From positions 62,001 to 126,000 of the forward strand of contig CAZCAC010000005.1 in assembly GCA_964496575.1 (NCBI GenBank): 64,000 nucleotides of DNA, read 5' to 3'. Each line of letters opens with the position of its first letter. Within the stretch, counting starts at the first letter, position 1. Under the pieces are notes generated by a model. It was not told where the DNA came from and searched no databases. It worked only from the letters and a program-made list of their open reading frames with translations. This stretch comes from CAZCAC01 sp964496575. Lineage in GTDB: Bacteria > Planctomycetota > UBA1135 > GCA-002686595. Shown in pieces: positions 26,399 to 35,074 of this stretch. Made by a program: the position numbers and the translations under genes.

Positions 26399-28273
26399 CT
26401 ACTCGACGGAGTGGGAAACGAGCGAGTCGTCGGACTCGCCTGGGGACCTTTCTTCGCTGCGCAAGAGCGCTGTGAGCTCGGCCAGGACCTCTACCTGCTC
26501 CCCCCTGGCCGTCTGGGCGGCCTCGCCGGCCGCGGGATTCGATATCAACTCTTCCAGCTCCAGGGCCCGTGCCTGGAGCTCTGCCTTGCGCCTCCGCAAG
26601 AGGTGGAGACGCACGTATTCCAAGCCACCCTCGAGGAGCTCCTTGGGACTGGCGGCTCGACTGGCGTTCTCGGCCAGGCCAGCCACGTGGGATCTCGCGG
26701 GGTGGTCCGCCAGGGCGGTGAGGACCGTGCCTACGTCGATCACGGCCTCCTCGTCCTCATACAACTCTAGAACGATTTCGAGGATGCGGCGGAGGTCTTC
26801 ATCCTCGCAATGTGTCGCGACCGGTCTCAGCAGCGGGACGAGGCTGTTGTCGAGCAACACCGCCCCGAGCACCTCCGAAAAGGCCCGGAGAAGCCCTGGG
26901 TCGGCCCTTCCGGGGCTCGGGAGGGGCTCGGGAGAGAGCTCACCCCTATTCGGGTCAGGCGCTGTCATCGGGCGCGTCCGGCGGCGTCCGGCGACGCTGG
27001 TTCGCCACTGCTCGCGCAGCGATTCCACCGACATTCCGATCCGGCGCGAGAGCTCCGCCAGGAGGGATTGGCGGTGGACCGGGCGGGGCAGGCGGGCGAG
27101 GAGCTCCATCACCGCGTCGACCTCCGCGGAGAGCTCCGCCCCGGAGAGCGGGACGAGGCCGGCCAGCAGGAACTCGAACCACTCCTCGCCGGCATCGACG
27201 CGCTCCAGGAAGGCCTCGGGGCCCTCGCCGAGGAGCAGGTCGCAGGGGTCCTGGCCGGTGGGCAGGGTGACGACCTCGATGCCGATCTCCAGCGGGATCA
27301 GACCGGCGAGCGCCCGGCGGGCGGCCCGGTGCCCCGCTTCGTCCCCGTCGAAGACGAGGCTGATCCGCTTCGCGCCGCAGCGCCGGATCCGGGCGGCGTG
27401 ATCCTCGGTGGTCGAGGTCCCCAGCACCGCGGCGACGCGCTGCACCCCGACCTGGTGGGCCGCCATCACGTCGGTGTAGCCCTCGACGAGGATCAGGTGC
27501 CGCTCGCGCCTCGCTTCGGCCAGCGCCAGATCGAGCCCGTAGACCAGCCGCCCCTTCTTGAACAGCGCGGTCTCGGCGGTGTTGACGTACTTCGGCCCGC
27601 CCTCGTCATCGCCGAGGCGCCGCCCGCCGAAGCCGACGGTGCGCCCCTCGACGTCGCGGATGGGGATCATCAGCCGGCCGCGGAAGAAGTCGTACGGGCG
27701 GCCGCGGTCGTTCTTGCGCACCAGGCCGCAGCCGGCGAGGACCTCCCAGGCCAGCCGCTCCCGGCGCGCGTACTCCACCAGCGCCTGGCCGGCCGCCGGC
27801 GCCCAGCCCAGCCCGAAGGCCATCGCCGTCTCCTCGGAGAGGCCACGTCGCCGCAGGTACTCGCGGGCGAGCCGACCCTCGTCGCTGGAGAGGACCTCTC
27901 GGTAGTAGCCGACCGCGGCGGCGAGCACTCCCCAGGTGGGATCGTCCTCGCGCCGCTCACCACGCCCCTTCCTCCGGGGCAGCTCGACGCCGGTGCGAGC
28001 GGCGAGGATCTCCAGCGCCTCGAGGAACTGGACGCCGGTGATGCGCTCGACGAAGGAGATCTGATCCCCTCCCTCGGCGCACGCGCCGAAGCAGTACCAG
28101 CTCCCCCGCCGCGGATCGACCTTGAACGAGGGGGTCTTCTCGTCGTGGAACGGGCAGCAGGCCACCCACAACGCCCCCGACTTCCGCAACGAGGGGACGT
28201 GCTCGCGCACGACGTCCTCGATGGGAGCTCGCAGTTTGATCTCCTCGATGGCTCTGCGGAAATCGTCGGTCAA
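26399..28273 (-). CDS. dnaG: DNA primase
   Basis: A 624-residue primase that makes RNA primers for replication. The N-terminal CHC2 zinc finger has CPFHDEKTPSF and WYCFGACAEGGD. The TOPRIM catalytic core has LVEGYTDVMAAHQ and the metal-binding VFDGDEAGHRA. The C-terminal third would bind the DnaB helicase and is divergent, as is usual. The frame is open far upstream without similarity and has no ATG. The TTG at 28273 gives LTDDFRRAIEEIK, fitting the family N-terminus, and is taken as the start, but no Shine-Dalgarno supports it. It precedes rpoD by 8 bases. Confidence 0.93.
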   Translation of the reverse strand: MTDDFRRAIEEIKLRAPIEDVVREHVPSLRKSGALWVACCPFHDEKTPSFKVDPRRGSWYCFGACAEGGDQISFVERITGVQFLEALEILAARTGVELPRRKGRGERREDDPTWGVLAAAVGYYREVLSSDEGRLAREYLRRRGLSEETAMAFGLGWAPAAGQALVEYARRERLAWEVLAGCGLVRKNDRGRPYDFFRGRLMIPIRDVEGRTVGFGGRRLGDDEGGPKYVNTAETALFKKGRLVYGLDLALAEARRERHLILVEGYTDVMAAHQVGVQRVAAVLGTSTTEDHAARIRRCGAKRISLVFDGDEAGHRAARRALAGLIPLEIGIEVVTLPTGQDPCDLLLGEGPEAFLERVDAGEEWFEFLLAGLVPLSGAELSAEVDAVMELLARLPRPVHRQSLLAELSRRIGMSVESLREQWRTSVAGRRRTRPMTAPDPNRGELSPEPLPSPGRADPGLLRAFSEVLGAVLLDNSLVPLLRPVATHCEDEDLRRILEIVLELYEDEEAVIDVGTVLTALADHPARSHVAGLAENASRAASPKELLEGGLEYVRLHLLRRRKAELQARALELEELISNPAAGEAAQTARGEQVEVLAELTALLRSEERSPGESDDSLVSHSVE

Positions 28274-28677
28274 GGTGGGACGGATGGAAGGCGGCCGGGA
28301 ACGACCGGTCGAGGTGGACCGCCAGTCGGCGAAGGGGCCAGGAGAGGAATCGGATCTGGGCGACGAAGAGCGAACCGGCGAGCCATCAGCCAGCCGGTTC
28401 TCGCTGCTCTGACATACCCCCGGCACGGGGTACTGACGTTTGAGGTTCCAGGTGCGCAGCGGGGCGGGCGACCACCGGGTAGGGAGCCAGGGACTGGTGT
28501 GGCGGGGGTGGTGACGCGGCCGGTGCGAGGTTCCGAGAGGAGTCGGAGAAGTGTCTAGCCCATCGGAATGACCACTCCTGGTCCGATCTTTCCTGTTTCT
28601 CGATACTCGATCCCAGAATAACACAGGAGAGGGGCCAGGACCACGCTCCCGACGCCGCGGATCGAGCCCCTCGACGA
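28274..28677. other. Intergenic region between rsmA and dnaG
   Basis: This 404-base gap should hold the end of the rsmA transcript and the dnaG-rpoD promoter. A GAGGGGC/GCCCCTC pair lies in the first 60 bases after rsmA. A hairpin TACCCC-CGGCAC-GGGGTA sits at 28415-28432, in the dnaG leader. I found no convincing -35/-10 pair. The frame in line with dnaG is open across the gap but lacks recognisable sequence. Confidence 0.35.
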
Positions 28678-29559
28678 TTATTTGCCCCTCTCTTTCCAAA
28701 GGGGGCTCTCGGCGAGGCGCTGCAGGGTCTCGATGGCGAGCGTCTCGGCCCGGACGGAGGGCGGGATCCCTGACTCGCCAAGGAGCGCGCGAGCGCCTTC
28801 CCGGTCCCCGGCGAGGTCTCCCAGGACCCGTCCGATCCCCTGGCGGCGGCGGTGGAAGAGGCCCCCGACCAGCTCCGAGAGCGAGCCGAGCTCCGCCCGC
28901 CCCGGCGCGTCGGGGCGGCGTTCCAGGTGGACCACCGCGCTCTTCACCTTCGGGCGCGGCCAGAAGAGGCCGGGGTCGACCTCCCTCCCCGGCCGCGGGT
29001 GGTAGGCGACCTGCAGCCGGATCGAGAGGGGCCCCCAGTCGGCGCTCCCCGGCTCGGCGCGGATCCGATCGGCGACCTCGCGCTGGACCAGGACGCTCAT
29101 CGTCTCGGGGGGATTCGGCAGCGAGGCGAGGACCGCCAGGAGCGGGGCGCTGATCACGTACGGGAGGTTGGCGACCAGGTGCCAGCTCCCGGCCTCGGGC
29201 AACCTCCTGGCCACCTCCGGCTCGAGCTCGTGCTTGCCGGCGAGGACGTCGGCGTGCAGGAGCTCGAGCCCCTCGGCCTCGCCCAGGGTCTCCCGGAGGA
29301 GCTCGAGCAGGCGGCCGTCGACCTCGACCGCCAGCACCCGGGCCCCTGCCTCGAGCAGCGGTGCGGTGAGGCGCCCCAGCCCCGGCCCCACCTCGAGCAC
29401 GAAGGCCCCCGCCTCCACCCCGGCGTCGCGGACCAGGGCTCGCGCCAGGTTGTCGTCCTGGAGGAAGTTCTGACCGAGCCGCCTCGACGGGCGGAAGCCG
29501 AGCTCGGCGAGGCGCGCCCGAAGCCCGCGCCCTTCGCCGCCCCGACCCGCGACGCTCAC
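28678..29559 (-). CDS. rsmA: 16S rRNA dimethyladenosine transferase RsmA/KsgA
   Basis: A 293-residue methyltransferase that dimethylates two adjacent adenosines near the 3' end of 16S rRNA during 30S assembly. The N-terminal signature LGQNFLQDDNLA is present, then the SAM-binding motif LEVGPGLGRLT, the acidic end of strand 2 (AVEVDGRL) and motif IV NLPY, which binds the target adenine. The helical C-terminal domain follows. The start is the GTG at 29559, which overlaps the preceding stop as GTGA, implying coupling with the FGE-like gene. Length is at the upper end of the usual range because of a Gly/Arg-rich N-terminal stretch. Confidence 0.94.
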   Translation of the reverse strand: MSVAGRGGEGRGLRARLAELGFRPSRRLGQNFLQDDNLARALVRDAGVEAGAFVLEVGPGLGRLTAPLLEAGARVLAVEVDGRLLELLRETLGEAEGLELLHADVLAGKHELEPEVARRLPEAGSWHLVANLPYVISAPLLAVLASLPNPPETMSVLVQREVADRIRAEPGSADWGPLSIRLQVAYHPRPGREVDPGLFWPRPKVKSAVVHLERRPDAPGRAELGSLSELVGGLFHRRRQGIGRVLGDLAGDREGARALLGESGIPPSVRAETLAIETLQRLAESPLWKERGK

Positions 29560-30446
29560 TGCTCGGCTCCCGCCACCAGGTCGGCGAGGGCGGCGGGAGC
29601 CTCGGCCTCGGCGGCGAGCCGGCGGAGCAGCGGGAGCGCGGGACGCCCCCAGCGCCCGCCGATCGCCACCAGCCGGGCCCGGGTCGCCACGTCCTCCGGC
29701 AACGAGGCGAGGTGCGCGCGCAACCAGGCTTCCGCGTCCTCGACGACGCGGAAGCCCACGTCGGAGGCGCGGGTCCGCGGGTCGAGCAGCGCCGCGTTGA
29801 AGACCACTCGCGGCGTATCCCCCTTCTCGGTGGTGTAGGTCGGGCGCTTGTGCGAGAGGTAGCTGCCCCCGATCGCCCAGACGCGCAGGTCCTTCTTCTG
29901 CGGGTCGGGATCGGGGATCACGTTCTCCACCCACTCGTCGGGGCGGCCGAGCACGCCGTCGACCCACTCGGCGGCGTTGCCGAGCAGGTCGTAGACCCCC
30001 AGCGAGGTGCGTCCCCCCTCGAAGCTGCCCACCGGGGCGAGGCGGCGCAGCCGCAGGTCGAGGGTGTTGGTCACCGACCTGGCGGGGAAGGGGCCCCACG
30101 GCCACTTCTGGGCGCGCGTGCCGACGGCGACGCGGATCCACTCGGCGGCGGTCGGAAGACGCATCCCCTGGCTGGCGGCGAAGGCGCGCGCCTCCTCGAG
30201 GGTCATCCCCGTGGCCGGGTGCGTCGGCGCGTCGTCGGGCCAGTACTCGAGCGCCACCCTGCCGTCCCCCGGGATCCCCTCTTCGCCCAGCCAGGCCGAC
30301 CACTCCCGACGGGTCACCTCGAAGCGATCGACGAGGAGCGGCCGATCGGTCGAGCAGTCGACGCGCAGGGTTTCCTGCAGGAGGATGCAGGTTCCGGCGG
30401 GCACGAAGGCCAGCCGCTCGAGGCGGCCCAGGGCAGGCTCCTCCAC
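29556..30446 (-). CDS. FGE/sulfatase-modifying-factor domain protein
   Basis: A 296-residue protein of the formylglycine-generating-enzyme (SUMF1) fold. Typical segments are FVPAGT near residue 14, RFEVTRREWSAWL, GMRLPTAAEWIRVAVG, GVYDLLGNAAEWV and the C-terminal ASDVGFRVV. The active-site Cys pair of true FGE is not seen, so it is probably a structural or ligand-binding member. The start is problematic: the only standard start is the GTG at 30446. However, the frame immediately upstream encodes a lipoprotein signal-like stretch (LVALAILTFAGLFTSC). A frame change near 30530 would join this to the GTG that overlaps the upstream stop at 30577-30580. It overlaps rsmA by 4 bases. Confidence 0.75.
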   Translation of the reverse strand: MEEPALGRLERLAFVPAGTCILLQETLRVDCSTDRPLLVDRFEVTRREWSAWLGEEGIPGDGRVALEYWPDDAPTHPATGMTLEEARAFAASQGMRLPTAAEWIRVAVGTRAQKWPWGPFPARSVTNTLDLRLRRLAPVGSFEGGRTSLGVYDLLGNAAEWVDGVLGRPDEWVENVIPDPDPQKKDLRVWAIGGSYLSHKRPTYTTEKGDTPRVVFNAALLDPRTRASDVGFRVVEDAEAWLRAHLASLPEDVATRARLVAIGGRWGRPALPLLRRLAAEAEAPAALADLVAGAEQ

Positions 30447-30576
30447 CCCCTCCGTGCACGAGGTGAAGAGGCCGGCGAAGGTGAGGATCGCGAGCGCGAC
30501 GAGCGGAGGGCCCGGCCCCTGCGGCCGGTTCAGCGACGGGAACGGCCGGCTCGACGAACGAGGCCGCCGCCGCGAA

Positions 30577-31290
30577 TCACCGGCTCGCGGGCGAAACGTA
30601 GATCTCGACGCGCCGGTTTAGCGCCTTGTTCTCGGCCGAGTCGTTGGGAACCAGGGGCTCGTAGGGGCCGAACCCCGCGATCGCCACCTGCTCCTCGGGA
30701 ACGCCGCCCGAGCCGGTCAGCACCGCGGCGACCTCCATCGCGCGCGCCGCGGAGAGCTGCAGGTTCCCGTAGGGGAACTTCTGCAGCGTGGCCGGCTTGA
30801 CCACCCGGTCGCTGTCGGTGTGGCCGCGGATCCAGATCCGCCCGTGCGCCGCGGCGTTGATGTTGGCGGCGACCTGGTCGATCAGCGCCTGCCGCCCGGT
30901 GTCGTTCACCGTGGAGGACCCTGAGGCGAAGAGCACGGCATCGGGTACGTGGTAGACGTAGGCGCCGCCGTCGAGGTCGATGCGGGTGATCTCGTCGGGG
31001 CTGCGTCCGAGCTCGGCCAGCTGTCGTTCGTAGGCGGCGAGGCGCGCCTCGAGGTCGGGGTTGGAGCTCGAGGCCTGGAGGGCGTTCACCTGGCTGATCG
31101 ACAGCTCGTGCCGGAGCTGCTCGTTGGCCGCCTCCAGGCGAGCCTGCTTGGCCTGGGTCTCGAGCAGCTGTTGCTGGTAGTGCTTGGCGAGGTCCTCCGC
31201 CTTCTGGTACTCCTCCTGGGTCGCGCAGGAAGCGAAGAGGAGCGCCCCGAGGGCGAGGGTCACGGGTCGGACGAACTGGATGTGCTTCAT
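30577..31290 (-). CDS. OmpA-domain (Pal-like) lipoprotein
   Basis: A 237-residue exported protein. MKHIQFVRPVTLALGALLFA followed by SCA is a lipoprotein-type signal, so the start is the ATG at 31290, not upstream. Residues 22-85 form a coiled coil rich in Gln, Glu and Leu. The last 120 residues are an OmpA/MotB peptidoglycan-binding domain, with IWIRGHTDSDRV, the LSAARAMEVAAVL helix and NRRVEIYVSPASR, where the conserved Asp and Arg bind diaminopimelate. It would tether the outer membrane to the wall. Its stop forms a GTGA with a possible start of the FGE-like gene. Confidence 0.9.
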   Translation of the reverse strand: MKHIQFVRPVTLALGALLFASCATQEEYQKAEDLAKHYQQQLLETQAKQARLEAANEQLRHELSISQVNALQASSSNPDLEARLAAYERQLAELGRSPDEITRIDLDGGAYVYHVPDAVLFASGSSTVNDTGRQALIDQVAANINAAAHGRIWIRGHTDSDRVVKPATLQKFPYGNLQLSAARAMEVAAVLTGSGGVPEEQVAIAGFGPYEPLVPNDSAENKALNRRVEIYVSPASR

Positions 31291-31485
31291 GTCGATGCTC
31301 GGTCGTGTTCGGGAAGGCCGGGGCACGGAGGGCGCGAGAGCTCGCTGCCCTGGTCGGTTCCCCGATCGTGGCGGAGTCTAGCCGAGTCGAGGGGGCGCCC
31401 CAAGCCCCTTCACCACTCCCCACCGCGGTCGCCGTAAGTGCCGGAAAAGCCGGTTTCTACGCCTGTCGCGGTGGGGGGAAAAGCA

Positions 31486-31525
31486 GACGGGACCGGGACT
31501 CGCGTCCGCGAGTCCCGGTCCCGTC
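31486..31525 (-). terminator. Long perfect hairpin terminator
   Basis: A stem of about 18 pairs (GACGGGACCGGGACTCGC with its exact complement) lies 33 bases after the stop at 31558. On the minus strand it is followed by TGCTTTTCCCC. It is the most stable perfect hairpin in the window and very likely ends the transcript of the HTH-membrane protein gene. Confidence 0.8.
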
Positions 31526-31557
31526 GATGTACGGAAGCTGTCCCGACCTCGAGCGGT

Positions 31558-32127
31558 CTACTGGAAGCTGTCGCCGAAGAAGATCCCGGCGATCCCCTTG
31601 GCGATGCCGTTGGTCTCGCCGCTGGAGACGGAGAAGATGATCGGCAGGGAGCCGACGAGCACCAGGGCGGTGATGATCAGCGCCGCGAGGATCCCCATCG
31701 GCTCGGTCTGGTCCTCTTCCGCCGCGGCGGACGGAATGCGCGGGTTGGCGGTGCGGCGCACGGTCGTGGAGGTGGTGGGCTCGACGATCTCCTCGTCCAC
31801 CTCGTCGAGCTCGATCTCACCGACGTCCTCGATGTCGTCCTCGATGATCGTATCGACCTCGGAGATCTCCTCGGTGGCCATCCCCGCCTCGTCGAGCAGG
31901 CCGTCGTCCTCGAACACCAGCTCCTCGCTGGGCTCGCCGAGGTCGACCACCTCGCCCCCGGTGAGCTCGCTCTTGAGCGCCTCGACGTCCCCCTTGCGCA
32001 GCTTCATGGTGTCGCCCTCGCGGAAGGCGCGGATGTCGCCTTCGGAGACGAGGCGCTTGAGTTCCTCTTCCTTGAGACGCAACTCCGAGAGGGCTTCGTC
32101 AAAGCTGAAGAATTCTTCGTTCGGCAC
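31558..32127 (-). CDS. Small HTH-domain membrane protein
   Basis: A 189-residue protein. Residues 5-50 resemble an excisionase/MerR-type helix-turn-helix (FSFDEALSELRLKEEELKRL, then GDIRAFREGDTMKLRKGDV). A highly acidic linker follows (residues 65-125), then one membrane span at about 145-167 (MGILAALIITALVLVGSLPI), and the chain ends in GIAGIFFGDSFQ. Its layout is a cytoplasmic DNA- or protein-binding head tethered to the membrane. The start is a GTG at 32127 with AGGAG nine bases upstream. It is flanked by terminators and so is monocistronic. Function is unknown. Confidence 0.7.
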   Translation of the reverse strand: MPNEEFFSFDEALSELRLKEEELKRLVSEGDIRAFREGDTMKLRKGDVEALKSELTGGEVVDLGEPSEELVFEDDGLLDEAGMATEEISEVDTIIEDDIEDVGEIELDEVDEEIVEPTTSTTVRRTANPRIPSAAAEEDQTEPMGILAALIITALVLVGSLPIIFSVSSGETNGIAKGIAGIFFGDSFQ

Positions 32128-32271
32128 GGGTCTTGACTCCTGAAATGGGGGGTGGTCGGCAGCAGCCGGGGGATCTCGAGAGCGGGCTGTAGGCGGCGAG
32201 ATGATAACGCCTCGCGGGCGTCGTTCCCAACCGATCCGGCTCCAGATCGAAAAACAGACTCTAGTTTGAAG

Positions 32272-32294
32272 AAAAAAGGGCGCCTGGAGGGCCC
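32272..32294 (-). terminator. Rho-independent terminator
   Basis: On the minus strand a GGGC/GCCC stem with an inner CC/GG pair and a one-base bulge is followed directly by six Ts (32277-32272). It lies 11 bases after the stop at 32305. Confidence 0.65.
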
Positions 32295-32304
32295 CGGACG
32301 GGGG

Positions 32305-32748
32305 CTACTCCTCCTCCTCGGCGATCTTCTCGAAGCGCTTCGCGAGCTCCTTGTAGGTGAACTCCGAGCGGTCGTTGAGGCCGTCGAGCTGCAGATCGAG
32401 GTCGATCCGGCGGGCGGCGACCAGGCGGATCGCCTGGGTCCCCGAGGAGCCCCCGCTGGCCTGGTAGACGGCGATGTGGGGGTTGACGGTGTCGACCAGG
32501 TAGAGGATCGCCGAGCCGGTGAGATCGACCCCGGTGACCGCGATCATGCGGTTGTTGGAGTCGGTCATCCCCAGGACCGGCGGGCTGAGGGTGGCGTTGG
32601 GCAAGTTGGCTTGCCCGCCGTCTCCGTCGTCCTGCACCGGTTCCAGCGCGTAGCCGAGGGCCGCCAGGAGGACTCCGGCGACCAGCATCCACGGACGCCC
32701 ACCACGCCGCGCGGGGGTGTTCTCGTGCGATTCGGGGGGGAATTCCAT
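32305..32748 (-). CDS. Small single-pass membrane protein, unknown
   Basis: A 147-residue protein that I do not recognise. The start is the ATG at 32748 (MEFPPESHEN). A membrane span lies at about residues 19-38 (PWMLVAGVLLAALGYALEP). The rest would be periplasmic and contains MTDSNNRMIAVTGVDLTGSA and LYLVDTVNPHIAVYQASGG, beta-rich segments, and ends in an acidic helix. It lies at the end of the run that begins with the histidine kinase, 122 bases from the CNNM gene, and is followed by a strong terminator. Confidence 0.65.
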   Translation of the reverse strand: MEFPPESHENTPARRGGRPWMLVAGVLLAALGYALEPVQDDGDGGQANLPNATLSPPVLGMTDSNNRMIAVTGVDLTGSAILYLVDTVNPHIAVYQASGGSSGTQAIRLVAARRIDLDLQLDGLNDRSEFTYKELAKRFEKIAEEEE

Positions 32749-32870
32749 GGTTCGATCGGGGCTGGGTTCCGGGGCACCGGCCTCCGGCGGGGCGCTCGCG
32801 ACCGCCGAGGAGGCTCGAAGGGGCACTATCCTAGCCGGCGCGCCGGGTTGCGACCAACCCTCGAATTCAG

Positions 32871-33842
32871 CTACCACCCCGACAGGTCGCCGGAGATCTC
32901 CTCCACCAGGTCCTTGACGGTCACGAGTCCGATCGGGCTCTCCGCGCTGCCGACCACCGCGGCGCGCACCCCGGCCCCGCGCAGGCGCGCGAGCGCCCGA
33001 TCGACGGAGAGCTCCGGGGCGAGGATGAGGATCGGCCGGGAGTGCTCGAGGACCTCCCCACCGGGGGTCGACCGCAGCACGTCGAGCTGGTGCACGTAGC
33101 CCTCGACCCGCCCCTCGGCCACCACCGGCAGGCGGGTGTAGGGCGCGGCCTCGACCGCGGCGCGCTGCACCCGCGGCTCCGTGCCGCGGTCGATCGTCTC
33201 GACGGACCCCCAGGGGATCATCGCCCGGGTCACGGGGATCGTTCGCAGCGCGAGGGCATTCCGGGCCAGCTCCTCGGCGTGCGACTCCAGCGCGCCGACC
33301 GCCCGGCCCTCGGCGATCACGCCGAGCACCTCCAGGCGCGCGGGGAGGCGGATCAGCTCCTCGTGGCGCAGCCCGGCCAGGCGCTCGAGGACCAGGGTCA
33401 CGCCGCGCAGGATCCGCTCCAGGGGCCAGACCAGGACCCGGAAGACCAGGAGGAAGGGCGCCGCCAGGCGCATCAGGACGTGCGGGCGGCGGCGGAAGAG
33501 GTCCTTGGGCAGGAGCTCCCCGAAGAAGAAGATCACCGGGGTCAGGAGGAAGGAGAGGAAGAGGTTCCGCTGCAGGTCGCTGAACTCGCGCAGCTCGACC
33601 AGCTTCTCGGCCAGGAGCGTCATCAGCTCGATCGCCAGGTTGTTGCCGATCAGGATGGTGATCAGGATCGCCGACCGCCGCTCGAAGAGCGCCCGGACCC
33701 GCAACGCACCACGCCGGCGGTCACCGACCTCGAGGTCGAGGCGCGGCTTCGACAGGGAGTAGAGCCCGGTCTCCGAGCCGGAGAAGATCGCGGAGGCGAC
33801 GAGCGCCAGGAGGATCGAGACGGAGAGGAGGATGGAGATCAC
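32871..33842 (-). CDS. CNNM/DUF21-CBS membrane protein (second paralogue)
   Basis: A 323-residue member of the CNNM/CorC family, associated with magnesium or divalent-cation transport. The DUF21 membrane domain covers residues 1-150, with the conserved SGSETGLYSLS after the first span and ELLPKDLFRRRP near residue 110. A CBS pair follows, with TRAMIPWGSVETID and LVTVKDLVEEISGDL. The C-terminal CorC_HlyC domain is missing, making it shorter than its neighbour. The start is GTG at 33842, overlapping the neighbour's stop as GTGA. The two paralogues probably arose by duplication and may work as a heterodimer. Confidence 0.88.
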   Translation of the reverse strand: MISILLSVSILLALVASAIFSGSETGLYSLSKPRLDLEVGDRRRGALRVRALFERRSAILITILIGNNLAIELMTLLAEKLVELREFSDLQRNLFLSFLLTPVIFFFGELLPKDLFRRRPHVLMRLAAPFLLVFRVLVWPLERILRGVTLVLERLAGLRHEELIRLPARLEVLGVIAEGRAVGALESHAEELARNALALRTIPVTRAMIPWGSVETIDRGTEPRVQRAAVEAAPYTRLPVVAEGRVEGYVHQLDVLRSTPGGEVLEHSRPILILAPELSVDRALARLRGAGVRAAVVGSAESPIGLVTVKDLVEEISGDLSGW

Positions 33843-35074
33843 CGGGCTCCCTCCTCTTCGTCGTCCTCGGTCGGATCGACGTGCATGTCGACGAACAGGA
33901 TCCGCCGGCCGCGCACCTCGTGGACCTCGAAGACCAGCGATCCGATCCGCGCCCGATCACCGGCCTTGGGGATGCGCCCGAGGTGGGCGGTGACGAAGCC
34001 ACCGACCGTCTCGAACTCGTTCGGCACCACCTGGAAACCGAACTCCTCGTTCCAGTCGCGGATCGAGAGAGCGCCGGCCACGCGGTAGCGGCCTTCCCCG
34101 AGGGGCACGACCGGGGTCTCGCGCTCCTCGCCCTCGACGCGCAGCTCGCCGACGATCTCCTCGAAGATGTCCTCGATGGTGACCACCCCCGCGGTCCCGC
34201 CCCACTCGTCGACGACCACCGCCTCGGCGGTGCGCTCCTCGCGGAGCTCGCGCAGGAGGTCGAGTGCGTGAGCGACCTCGGGCACGAACTTGACCGGCAT
34301 GATCAGCTGCCGCACCGGCTTGTCGCCGCGCATCAGGAGGTCGCGCAGGCGGGCGAAGCCGAGCACGTGGTCCGGGTCGTCCTCGACGACCGGGACCCAG
34401 GTGCGGTGCGCGCGCAGCGCCTCCTCGATCACCGGCTCGGGATCCTCGTCGACGTCGAGCATCGGCGCGTCGACGCGCGGGGTCATGATCTCGCGCACAG
34501 AGATCCCGCCGAGCTCGACGATCTCGGCGAGCATGTCCGCCTCGCGGTTCTCGAGGAGCCCCGACTCCGCACTGCGCGAGAGGACCCGCGCCAGGTCCTC
34601 GGGGCGGATCGCCCGCTCGTCGCGCCCCGACTCGCCGAGCGCGCGCGTCGAGAGGTCGAGGGTCCGCGAGAACGCGGCGGTGACCGGCCGCAGGAGCGGC
34701 ACCAGCGAGGCGAGGAACCACGAACCGACCGACGCGATGAGGTCGGGGGCGCGCAGGGCCATCGTCTTGGGCACGATCTCGCCGAGGATCAGGAGCGCGA
34801 TCAGGGCGCCGATCGCGGAGAGCAGCTGCGCCGAGCCCGACTCGCCCCAGGGGATGTGCGCCGCCAGGGAGAAGAAGAAGACGTTGACCAGGAGGTTGCC
34901 CAGGAGGATCGTCACCAGGAGCTCGCGCGGCGTCTCCAGCAGTCGCCTCACGCGCGGCGAGGCCCTCTCTCGCTGCTCCGAGGAGAGGCTGAACAACGCC
35001 GTCTCGGACGCGCTGAAGCCGGCCGAGACGACCAGCAGACAGCAGAGCGGCCCCCAGCGCAGAAGCTCCTCCAT
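33839..35074 (-). CDS. CNNM/CorC-family protein with CBS and CorC_HlyC domains
   Basis: A 411-residue full-length member of the CNNM/CorC (hemolysin C-like) family. The DUF21 membrane domain has SASETALFSLSSEQ and LGEIVPKTMALRAPD. Two CBS repeats follow, with REIMTPRVDAPMLDV and GTAGVVTIEDIFEEIVGEL. The C-terminal CorC_HlyC domain has the signature FETVGGFVTAHLGRIP and ends in an acidic tail. It would bind ATP-Mg at the CBS pair and transport or sense divalent cations. It is coupled to the histidine kinase (TGATG at 35072-35076) and to the shorter paralogue (GTGA). Confidence 0.9.
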   Translation of the reverse strand: MEELLRWGPLCCLLVVSAGFSASETALFSLSSEQRERASPRVRRLLETPRELLVTILLGNLLVNVFFFSLAAHIPWGESGSAQLLSAIGALIALLILGEIVPKTMALRAPDLIASVGSWFLASLVPLLRPVTAAFSRTLDLSTRALGESGRDERAIRPEDLARVLSRSAESGLLENREADMLAEIVELGGISVREIMTPRVDAPMLDVDEDPEPVIEEALRAHRTWVPVVEDDPDHVLGFARLRDLLMRGDKPVRQLIMPVKFVPEVAHALDLLRELREERTAEAVVVDEWGGTAGVVTIEDIFEEIVGELRVEGEERETPVVPLGEGRYRVAGALSIRDWNEEFGFQVVPNEFETVGGFVTAHLGRIPKAGDRARIGSLVFEVHEVRGRRILFVDMHVDPTEDDEEEGAR

